NCBI GenBank assembly: GCA_020853175.1
Contig: JADYZK010000323.1
Coordinates: forward strand, 1 to 5,006
Direction of reading: 5' to 3'
Source of the DNA: Bacteroidales bacterium
GTDB lineage: Bacteria; Bacteroidota; Bacteroidia; Bacteroidales; F082
DNA: 5,006 nt
Part shown: one piece after another, positions 1 to 5,006 of the stretch
How positions within the stretch are numbered: position 1 is the first letter of the stretch
Layout: each line of letters starts with the position of its first letter
Position numbers and translations under genes: made by a program
The notes under the pieces: generated by a model
The model's input: only the letters and a program-made list of their open reading frames with translations
What the model was told of the DNA's origin: nothing
Database searches by the model: none

Positions 1-576
1 AAGATTTTTTCGCAGAAATGCAAGGCCGCCGGCATCAAGGTTGTTACCGAGGTGATGCAAGTTTCGCAGGTAGCCGAAATGCACGATTACGTAGATGTTT
101 TTCAGGTAGGCACCCGTAACGCACAAAATTTCAACCTGCTGGATGAGTTGGGCAAAACCGATAAAGTAGTGATGTTGAAAAGAGGATTTTCGGGAACTAT
201 TGAAGAGTTGCTTCAGGCTGCGGAATATGTTTTCAGCAATGGAAATGAAAAGATCATTTTGTGCGAAAGGGGAATCCGCACGTACGAAACCGCCTATCGC
301 AACACCTTAGACCTGAACGCAGTACCCATTCTAAAAGAGAAATCGCATCTTCCCGTAATTGTTGATCCGTCGCATGGCGTGGGACTTCGCAACTATATCG
401 AACCCATGGCCTTGGCAGCCACTATGGCCGGTGCCGATGGTGTGATCGTTGAAGTGCATCACTGTCCGGAAAAGGCTTTTTCTGACGGACAACAAACCCT
501 TAACTACAAGGAGGCAAAACAGTTGTATGATAGACTACGACAGACTTACGCACTCAGAAAAAGTTTCAACAGCTGA
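1..576 (+). CDS. aroF: 3-deoxy-7-phosphoheptulonate (DAHP) synthase, type I-beta, 3' part
   Basis: This enzyme condenses phosphoenolpyruvate with erythrose 4-phosphate to DAHP, the first step of the shikimate pathway, in the cytoplasm. The window opens inside the gene; 191 codons are visible, roughly the C-terminal 55-60% of a family member of about 335 residues. Visible motifs of the TIM barrel (numbered in the fragment) are GTRNAQNF at 37-44, KRGF at 60-63, LCERGIRT at 87-94, DPSHG at 122-126, and IVEVH...SDGQQ around 149-165. His125, Glu151 and Asp162 are spaced 26 and 11 residues apart, matching three of the four metal ligands of the Thermotoga enzyme (His272, Glu298, Asp309); the ligand Cys lies off the left edge. 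The ORF ends soon after the barrel, so there is no C-terminal chorismate mutase domain such as many Bacteroidota DAHP synthases carry. An N-terminal regulatory domain cannot be judged from this fragment. The symbol is by common usage (aroF/aroA/aroG vary). The family assignment is secure. Confidence 0.95.
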   Translation, partial: KIFSQKCKAAGIKVVTEVMQVSQVAEMHDYVDVFQVGTRNAQNFNLLDELGKTDKVVMLKRGFSGTIEELLQAAEYVFSNGNEKIILCERGIRTYETAYRNTLDLNAVPILKEKSHLPVIVDPSHGVGLRNYIEPMALAATMAGADGVIVEVHHCPEKAFSDGQQTLNYKEAKQLYDRLRQTYALRKSFNS

Positions 577-791
577 TTGAAACAGTGAAAAAAGAATCGC
601 AGGCAAAAGTCAAAAAGACTTAAAAAATAAATTCAATGAGGTTTGAAATTATCTTTGCGTTTTAAATGCATTTGTGACTACTTTCGGTTCAATCGTCAAG
701 CACTTTAAACACGTATTTCTGACTCATTTTTCCAAGCTGATGGTGAAGAATCATTTTTATAAAAAGCACAAAGTCATCAAATAACTACTTC
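577..791. other. AT-rich intergenic gap between aroF and the TPR gene
   Basis: This 215-bp gap has no plausible gene of its own. It contains a TAnnTTTG box (listed separately) and a perfect 12-nt AT palindrome, TTTTTATAAAAA, at 754-765, 26 nt before the TPR gene start. No strong terminator for aroF is visible: the best hairpin (607-621, 5-bp stem) is followed by A residues rather than T residues. Readthrough from aroF into the TPR gene therefore cannot be excluded. Confidence 0.6.
650..657 (+). promoter_or_regulatory. Candidate Bacteroidota -7 promoter box (TATCTTTG)
   Basis: TATCTTTG matches the phylum's -7 consensus TAnnTTTG exactly. No TTG -33 element sits at the usual 17-23 nt upstream. 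An alternative reading uses TTTG at 654-657 as the -33 element and the one-mismatch box TACTTTCG at 679-686 as the -7, with a spacing of 21 nt. Either would give the TPR gene a leader of roughly 100-130 nt. The match is short and the gap is AT-rich, so chance occurrence is possible. Confidence 0.35.
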
Positions 792-851
792 ATGAACCGT
801 CGCTTGGTATTCGTTTTTTTGTTATTCCTGTGCAACTTCAATGCGTTTTCA
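792..851 (+). other. Signal peptide of the TPR protein (residues 1-20)
   Basis: Two arginines at 3-4 precede a run of Leu, Val and Phe, then a polar stretch ending Ala18-Phe19-Ser20 before Gln21. This is a Sec type I signal with an AxS cleavage box, and Gln at +1 is very common in Bacteroidota. Cys14 is within the hydrophobic core and its context (LFLC) is not a lipobox. Confidence 0.8.
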
Positions 852-2780
852 CAGGTAAACGCCCGTTTTTTTATCAATACCGGAAGAGTTGATCTTTCAG
901 AAGACCGCAATACTGAAGCTATCAGAAATTTCAACACCGCCATTGCTGCCCGTCCCGACCATTTTGAAGCTTGGTTTTTCCGTGGAATAGCCAAATTTAA
1001 TCTCAATGACTATGCAGGTTCGCTGGCCGATTTTACTGAAACCATCCGTCTGCACCCCTTATATGCGCGCGCTTATCACTATCGTGGGATTGTCAACGAC
1101 AGGTTGACCAACTATTACGATGCCAAGGCAGATTTTCGGAAAGCTTTAGAAATTGACCCTTACAATGCCGACCTTTTTGTGGCCGCAGGAGCTACCGATA
1201 TGCACTTGAACGATTTTGAGGCCGCCGTGAAAAGTTACGATATGGCTCTGATTATTTTTCCGCACTATGCTGATGCCTACCTGAACAGAGGCGTTGCAAA
1301 ACACATCCTCGGCAAAAGTGAAGAAGCACTCCTTGACATTGGAAAAGCCATTTCGAGCGACCCATACAGCGTGGAAGCTTGGCTCAAGAGAAGCATGTTG
1401 CGTGCTGAGTTGAAACAATATGATGCAGCGCTTGACGATCTAACTCAGGCCATCAAATTAGATGGACAAAATCCTTTGATTTATTTCCAAAGGGCGCAAC
1501 TCATGCTGCAGAAAGCCGATACTCTGGCGGCCCTCAAAGATTTTGAGCAAGTGAACATCCTCGACCCACGCAATGCCCTCACCTATTACAATCGCGCGCT
1601 CTTACACTCCTTGCGCAATGAGCTTCCGGAGGCCAAAGCCTTTTACCGGCAAGTGATTCTTATCAATCCCAGCAATATTTACAGCCATTTTAACCTTGGT
1701 ATCGTGAACTATAAAATGGAGCTGTATAACGAAGCCGATGACAATTTTACGGCTGCCCTTCAACTGTTTCCGGGCTTTGTGGGTGCCATGGTCAACCGTT
1801 CGTTGGTGAGGAAAGCCATGAATAAAAATGCAGCTGCCGAAGCCGATTACAGCCAAGCAATGGCCCTCATTCAAAAAATGAACCAAAACGAAGATAACCC
1901 CGCTAACTTGTTTGGGAAGTATGCCGATTCAACATATTTCAACAAAATTATTGCCCTCGAAGCCGACTTTATCAACGGCAACAGCCTTTTGCAACGACCT
2001 CAGTTTCGCAAAGTTGACATCCAACCCTTTGGCAACATCACCATCGCCTTTGCACGACAAAATACCCAACAAAAAGCAAACAGTACAAGAAACTTTTTCG
2101 ATTTGCAACTTTCGCAACTCAATGCCGAATTACCCGAAGGGCTTCGGTTGGCCTACCAATTTAAGTTGCCGGCTGATGAAACCTTCGATCTGCAACAGCA
2201 AGAAAAACTCATCGAAGCCACAACACTCACCTACAGCCAAAAACAACTTATTTTGGGTGTGTTAAACCAAGAGCGCAACAACCTTTCACGCGCCATTGAA
2301 TACTATGCGAACATTCCGTTGGCCGATTCGTTAGCCGCTTTTGCATTGCTGAACCAAGCCGTAGCGCACTTCAACAAAGAAGAGAATCGGCTCATGGAAA
2401 CAGAATATGTGGAGGCGGTCACCATCCAAAAAGGAGCTGCAATGAACAAACCCAAAGCGCCTGAAAAAGACCGAACACTCAATATTGGCGAGGCTTTCAA
2501 GTTGCTGGAGAAGAGTGATAAACGAAGTCCGAAAAACGCTTTTGTAGCCTTTAACAAGGGGAATTTACTCCTACAAACGGGAGCGTTTCATCCCGCTATT
2601 GATGCCTTTTCGGATGCCATCGCCTTTGAACCCAACTTTGGAGAAGCCTATTACAATCGCGCTCTCACTTTGCTGTACCTCAATGAAAACGAACTTGCGT
2701 GCACCGACCTCTCCAAAGCAGGCGAAAACGGAATTGAAGCATCCTACGCCGTCATCAGAAAATATTGCAGCGCAAAATAA
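792..2780 (+). CDS. Exported TPR-repeat protein, function unknown
   Basis: The product is 662 residues and probably periplasmic or at the cell surface. A signal peptide is visible: NRR at 2-4, a hydrophobic core at 5-14, and likely cleavage after Ser20 (AFS|QV). The ATG at 792 is chosen because it places this signal at the N-terminus; no Shine-Dalgarno precedes it, as is usual in the phylum. Residues 24-363 are ten contiguous 34-residue TPR units with no insertions. Gly/Ala/Ser occupies position 8 and Ala/Ser position 20 in all ten, and Pro position 32 in eight. Residues 364-481 are not TPR-like and match no domain I recognise. Degenerate TPR-like helices follow at about 482-549, a charged Lys/Glu-rich linker at about 550-582, and two good TPRs at 583-650. 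TPR solenoids bind partner proteins or peptides, so a scaffold or assembly role is the likely reading. The partner is unknown, and the neighbours (aroF upstream, convergent glyA downstream) do not suggest one. No catalytic motif or membrane segment is visible in the mature part. Confidence 0.93.
   Translation: MNRRLVFVFLLFLCNFNAFSQVNARFFINTGRVDLSEDRNTEAIRNFNTAIAARPDHFEAWFFRGIAKFNLNDYAGSLADFTETIRLHPLYARAYHYRGIVNDRLTNYYDAKADFRKALEIDPYNADLFVAAGATDMHLNDFEAAVKSYDMALIIFPHYADAYLNRGVAKHILGKSEEALLDIGKAISSDPYSVEAWLKRSMLRAELKQYDAALDDLTQAIKLDGQNPLIYFQRAQLMLQKADTLAALKDFEQVNILDPRNALTYYNRALLHSLRNELPEAKAFYRQVILINPSNIYSHFNLGIVNYKMELYNEADDNFTAALQLFPGFVGAMVNRSLVRKAMNKNAAAEADYSQAMALIQKMNQNEDNPANLFGKYADSTYFNKIIALEADFINGNSLLQRPQFRKVDIQPFGNITIAFARQNTQQKANSTRNFFDLQLSQLNAELPEGLRLAYQFKLPADETFDLQQQEKLIEATTLTYSQKQLILGVLNQERNNLSRAIEYYANIPLADSLAAFALLNQAVAHFNKEENRLMETEYVEAVTIQKGAAMNKPKAPEKDRTLNIGEAFKLLEKSDKRSPKNAFVAFNKGNLLLQTGAFHPAIDAFSDAIAFEPNFGEAYYNRALTLLYLNENELACTDLSKAGENGIEASYAVIRKYCSAK
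861..1880 (+). repeat. Ten tandem TPR units (10 x 34 codons)
   Basis: The units begin at residues 24, 58, 92, 126, 160, 194, 228, 262, 296 and 330, exactly 34 residues (102 bp) apart. The best conserved copies are units 2-5, for example with W-F-F-R-G at 61-65 and Ala-x4-Pro endings. Units 6 and 10 lack the closing proline. The repeats are conserved at the protein level but have diverged in DNA, so this is an old array and not a recent tandem duplication. Confidence 0.92.
2538..2741 (+). repeat. C-terminal pair of TPR units
   Basis: Residues 583-616 and 617-650 form two adjacent 34-residue units. The first has Gly590 at position 8, Ala602 at position 20 and Pro614 at position 32. The second has Ala624 at position 8 and Ala636 at position 20, and ends about 12 residues before the stop. 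They are separated from the N-terminal array by about 220 residues. Confidence 0.85.
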
Positions 2781-2826
2781 GGTTTGTTGTTGCAAAATGT
2801 AGGATTTTGCTTTGTTAACGCCATAA

Positions 2827-2855
2827 AAAAACCCGATCAAAATGCTCGGGTTTTT
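2827..2855. terminator. Bidirectional rho-independent terminator between convergent genes
   Basis: A perfect 10-bp inverted repeat, AAAAACCCGA (2827-2836) and TCGGGTTTTT (2846-2855), encloses a 9-nt loop. Read on either strand, the CCCGA/TCGGG stem is followed by a T run: five Ts on the + strand and seven on the - strand. It lies 46 nt after the TPR stop and 21 nt after the glyA stop, so it can end transcription of both genes. Confidence 0.9.
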
Positions 2856-2876
2856 GTATTTTTATAAGGTGTAGGC

Positions 2877-4157
2877 TTACCAAGCAAAAAGCGGGAGACC
2901 CGACATGAGTTGGTTTACTTTTTGTTTTACACCGGCAATTACCTTTTCATTTTCAACATTGCTGATCACTTCGTCAATCAAATCAACGATGGGTTGCATG
3001 TGTTCTTCTTTGAGGCCGCGGGTGGTGATGGCAGGCGTTCCCACACGCAATCCGGAGGTTTGAAACGGAGACCGGCTATCGAAAGGAACCATATTTTTAT
3101 TGATGGTGATGTCGGCTTTCACGAGGGTGTTTTCGGCTACTTTTCCTGTTAGGGTAGGGAATTTACTTCTCAAGTCAATCAGCATGAGGTGATTATCTGT
3201 TCCACCGGAAATGACATGGTAGCCTTTTGAGATGAAAGCCTTAGCCATGACCTCAGCGTTTTTCTTCACTTGCAGGATGTAGCGGAAATACTCGTCAGAA
3301 AGTGCTTCGCCAAAAGCCACCGCTTTACTGGCAATCACATGTTCTAATGGTCCGCCCTGTATCCCCGGAAAAACAGCTGAATTTAACAAAGTTGACATCA
3401 TTTTAATCTCCCCTTTTGGTGTTGCCAATCCCCATGGATTTTCAAAATCTTCCCCCATCAGGATGAGACCACCACGTGGACCTCTCAAGGTTTTGTGGGT
3501 GGTAGTAGTCACAATGTGGCAAAATTCAATCGGATCGTTGAGTAAACCCTTGGCAATGAGCCCGGAAGGATGAGAAATATCAGCAATCAGGATCGCATCA
3601 ATAGCATCGGCAATGTCGCGCATGCGCTCATAATCCCAATCTCTTGAATAAGCAGAAGCACCGGCAATGATGAGTTTTGGTTTTTCTTTCATGGCCAGCT
3701 CTTCCATATCGTCGTAGTTGATCAGGCCCGAGGCTTCATCCACTCCATAAGCGACCGGACGGTATAAAATGCCCGAGCTGTTGACCGGTGAGCCGTGCGA
3801 CAGGTGGCCTCCATGCGACAAATCGAGCCCCATGATGGTGTCGCCCGGTTTCAGGCAAGCTAAAAAGACAGCCATATTGGCTTGAGCGCCCGAGTGCGGT
3901 TGAACGTTGGCATACTCGGCATCGAAAAGCTCGCAGGCGCGGTCAATGGCCAATTGTTCTGTTTGGTCCACAATTTCGCAACCTCCATAGTACCTTTTGC
4001 CCGGATAGCCTTCAGCATATTTATTGGTGAGGACCGATCCCATGGCTTCGAGCACTTGATCGCTCACAAAATTTTCCGATGCAATGAGCTCAATCCCATG
4101 CATCTGACGGTCTTTTTCCTGTTGAATCAGATCAAAGATCTTTTCATCTCTTAACAT
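2877..4157 (-). CDS. glyA: Serine hydroxymethyltransferase
   Basis: This PLP enzyme interconverts serine plus tetrahydrofolate with glycine plus 5,10-methylene-tetrahydrofolate, the main cytoplasmic source of one-carbon units. At 426 residues it is full length (family about 415-430). Visible motifs are ELIASENF at 23-30, [13 protein letters not shown] at 47-59, SHGGHLSHG at 114-122, the PLP-contacting Asp193 with His196 in ADISHPSGL, and the Schiff-base Lys222 in [11 protein letters not shown]. Arg371 in [14 protein letters not shown] is the substrate-carboxylate arginine. The segment [16 protein letters not shown] (about 240-255), inserted after the lysine loop, and the ISHPSG variant of the usual MAHxAG are, from memory, typical of Bacteroidota homologues. 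The ATG at 4157 gives the expected N-terminus. No Shine-Dalgarno is seen. The gene is monocistronic here: convergent with the TPR gene across a terminator and divergent from the peptidase gene. Confidence 0.98.
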   Translation of the reverse strand: MLRDEKIFDLIQQEKDRQMHGIELIASENFVSDQVLEAMGSVLTNKYAEGYPGKRYYGGCEIVDQTEQLAIDRACELFDAEYANVQPHSGAQANMAVFLACLKPGDTIMGLDLSHGGHLSHGSPVNSSGILYRPVAYGVDEASGLINYDDMEELAMKEKPKLIIAGASAYSRDWDYERMRDIADAIDAILIADISHPSGLIAKGLLNDPIEFCHIVTTTTHKTLRGPRGGLILMGEDFENPWGLATPKGEIKMMSTLLNSAVFPGIQGGPLEHVIASKAVAFGEALSDEYFRYILQVKKNAEVMAKAFISKGYHVISGGTDNHLMLIDLRSKFPTLTGKVAENTLVKADITINKNMVPFDSRSPFQTSGLRVGTPAITTRGLKEEHMQPIVDLIDEVISNVENEKVIAGVKQKVNQLMSGLPLFAW

Positions 4158-4160
4158 AAT

Positions 4161-4185
4161 CGTGATATTTTAATGGAACGTGATA
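4161..4185. repeat. Short direct repeat CGTGATA in the glyA leader
   Basis: CGTGATA occurs at 4161-4167 and again at 4179-4185, 18 bp apart, and each copy is followed by a T-rich stretch (TTTT / ATTTT). The pair lies between the candidate glyA -7 box and the glyA ATG, so it would be in the leader transcript. It could be an operator or coincidence in AT-rich DNA. Confidence 0.35.
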
Positions 4186-4196
4186 ATTTTCTGCTA

Positions 4197-4204
4197 CAAA
4201 ATTA
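4197..4204 (-). promoter_or_regulatory. Candidate glyA -7 promoter box (TAATTTTG on - strand)
   Basis: On the - strand TAATTTTG matches TAnnTTTG exactly and lies 39 nt before the glyA ATG, a sensible distance for a start site near 4190. No exact TTG -33 element is seen about 20 nt upstream, where the - strand reads TTTCAATGG. Confidence 0.5.
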
Positions 4205-4331
4205 ACAAAATAATCTGCATTCCATTGAAATTGGTCGGCGTTTACCCGCGACATCAATAGGCAAAAAAGCCCCGATCAAGCTGTTGAGCCCTGTGCGCCG
4301 CTGGGAGGACTGCGGGTTGCGATAATATGCT

Positions 4332-4339
4332 TATTTTTG
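4332..4339 (+). promoter_or_regulatory. Candidate -7 promoter box for the M16 gene (TATTTTTG)
   Basis: TATTTTTG matches TAnnTTTG exactly and ends 17 nt before the ATG at 4357, which would give a very short leader. The nearest TTG (4317-4319) is only 12 nt away, too close for a canonical -33 element. Support therefore rests on the -7 box and its position. Confidence 0.4.
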
Positions 4340-4356
4340 CCGCTTTAGCCCAATTC

Positions 4357-5006
4357 ATGATAGATTATACTTCTTTTACACTCGACAATGGACTGCGTTT
4401 CGTTGTTCACAAAGATGTTACCACGCCCATAGTGGCCATGAACATTTTGTATGATGTAGGCTCACGCGATGAGCAGCCCGAAAAGACAGGGTTTGCGCAT
4501 CTTTTTGAGCATTTGATGTTTGGCGGATCATTAAATATTCCCCGCTACGATGAGCCTTTGCAGCTTGCCGGAGGCGAAAACAATGCCTTTACCAACAGTG
4601 ATTTCACCAATTATTACCTCACCCTTCCAAGACAAAATTTGGAAACAGCTTTTTGGTTAGAATCAGACAGGATGCTCAACCTCGCATTTTCGCCCAAAAG
4701 CCTTGAAGTTCAGCGACAAGTTGTGGTGGAAGAGTTCAGGCAGAACTACCTGAATCAGCCTTATGGCGACGTGTGGCTGCTCCTTAAACCACTGGCTTAT
4801 CAAGCTCATCCTTACCAATGGAATACGATAGGAAAAGAAATTGCACATATTGAACAAGCAACGCTTGAAGATGTGAAGGAATTTTACGCCCGATTTTACA
4901 ACCCCAACAATGCCATTGTTGCCATTGCCGGCAATGTAAACGTTGCTGAGATTAAAAAATTGGCCGACAAATGGTTTGCTCCCATCCCAAGAGGCCCTGA
5001 AAACCT
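4357..5006 (+). CDS. M16 family zinc metallopeptidase, N-terminal part (cut by window edge)
   Basis: This is an inverzincin-type peptidase with no stop before the right edge; 216 residues are visible of an expected 400-450 or more. The M16 signature HxxEH is present as His48-Leu-Phe-Glu51-His52, with Glu51 as the catalytic base. The distal zinc ligand is probably Glu126 in VVVEEF. Other family marks are LDNGLRF at 9-15, GGENNAFTNSDFTNYY at 72-87, ESDRM at 102-106, and FYNPNNAIVAIAGNV around 177-191, which leads into the second half of the first M16 domain. No signal peptide is seen from the ATG at 4357, so a cytoplasmic protein is inferred. That start matches the usual short N-terminus before the FTLDNGL strand. 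An in-frame ATG at 4327 would add ten hydrophobic residues but overlaps the promoter box. Bacteroidota often encode two M16 proteins in tandem that pair as active and inactive subunits. This copy is the active-type one, and a partner may follow outside the window. Confidence 0.95.
   Translation, partial: MIDYTSFTLDNGLRFVVHKDVTTPIVAMNILYDVGSRDEQPEKTGFAHLFEHLMFGGSLNIPRYDEPLQLAGGENNAFTNSDFTNYYLTLPRQNLETAFWLESDRMLNLAFSPKSLEVQRQVVVEEFRQNYLNQPYGDVWLLLKPLAYQAHPYQWNTIGKEIAHIEQATLEDVKEFYARFYNPNNAIVAIAGNVNVAEIKKLADKWFAPIPRGPEN

Larger units (their letters stand above)
4158..4356. other. Divergent intergenic region between glyA and the M16 peptidase gene
   Basis: This 199-bp gap serves both starts. The glyA side (4158-4230) is AT-rich and holds a -7 box and a short direct repeat. 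The middle (about 4233-4320) is clearly more GC-rich and contains a small hairpin at 4234-4252 (GTC and GCG pairing with CGC and GAC, one bulged G). I recognise no riboswitch or RNA gene in it. A second -7 box lies next to the peptidase start. Confidence 0.6.

Noticed and set aside
607..621. Hairpin AAGTC-AAAAA-GACTT after aroF as a terminator
   Set aside because: The stem is only 5 bp, has no strong GC core, and is followed by A residues on the + strand rather than a T run.
754..765. Perfect 12-nt palindrome TTTTTATAAAAA before the TPR gene as an operator
   Set aside because: It consists only of A and T in an AT-rich gap, where such palindromes arise easily; there is no second copy or other support.
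825..836. Lipoprotein signal at Cys14 of the TPR protein
   Set aside because: The residues before the cysteine (LFL) do not form a lipobox, and a better type I cleavage site follows at residue 20.
785..1418. Minus-strand open frames lying opposite the TPR gene
   Set aside because: They lie opposite well-supported coding sequence, show no recognisable family motifs, and have no start context of their own.
4233..4320. GC-rich block upstream of glyA as a glycine, SAM or tetrahydrofolate riboswitch
   Set aside because: I could not find the conserved cores of these classes; only small hairpins are present, and the block lies upstream of the proposed glyA start site.
4327..4356. Earlier in-frame ATG for the M16 peptidase, adding MLIFAALAQF
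   Set aside because: The ten-residue extension is too short for a signal peptide, overlaps the candidate -7 box, and relatives as I recall them start at the MxDYxxFTLDNGL position.

Overview
The window looks like ordinary chromosomal sequence from a member of the Bacteroidota. Four observations support this. The serine hydroxymethyltransferase and DAHP synthase resemble Bacteroidota versions as I remember them. None of the starts has a Shine-Dalgarno sequence. Copies of the phylum's TAnnTTTG -7 promoter box lie in the intergenic gaps. The secreted protein's signal peptide ends in a typical '...AFS|Q' junction. I see no insertion sequence, integrase, tRNA, rRNA, CRISPR array or phage gene.

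Layout, left to right. Positions 1-576 (+) hold the 3' part of a type I-beta DAHP synthase, the first enzyme of the shikimate pathway. A 215-bp AT-rich gap follows, with a candidate promoter. Positions 792-2780 (+) encode a 662-residue exported tetratricopeptide-repeat (TPR) protein. It has ten contiguous 34-residue repeats in perfect phase, a central stretch I cannot assign, and further TPRs at the C-terminus. A strong bidirectional hairpin terminator (2827-2855) separates it from the convergent glyA gene (2877-4157, -). The 199-bp gap at 4158-4356 is divergent, with one candidate promoter for glyA and one for the gene on its right. Positions 4357 to the right edge (+) hold the N-terminal half of a cytoplasmic-type M16 zinc peptidase, cut by the window.

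The four genes are separate transcription units by orientation and spacing, and I see no shared pathway. DAHP synthase makes aromatic precursors, GlyA supplies glycine and one-carbon units, and the M16 protein is a peptidase that probably works with a second M16 subunit outside the window. The TPR protein is probably a periplasmic scaffold of unknown partner. It is the only gene whose role is open, and its unassigned central segment is the most promising thing here. I found no convincing undescribed system.
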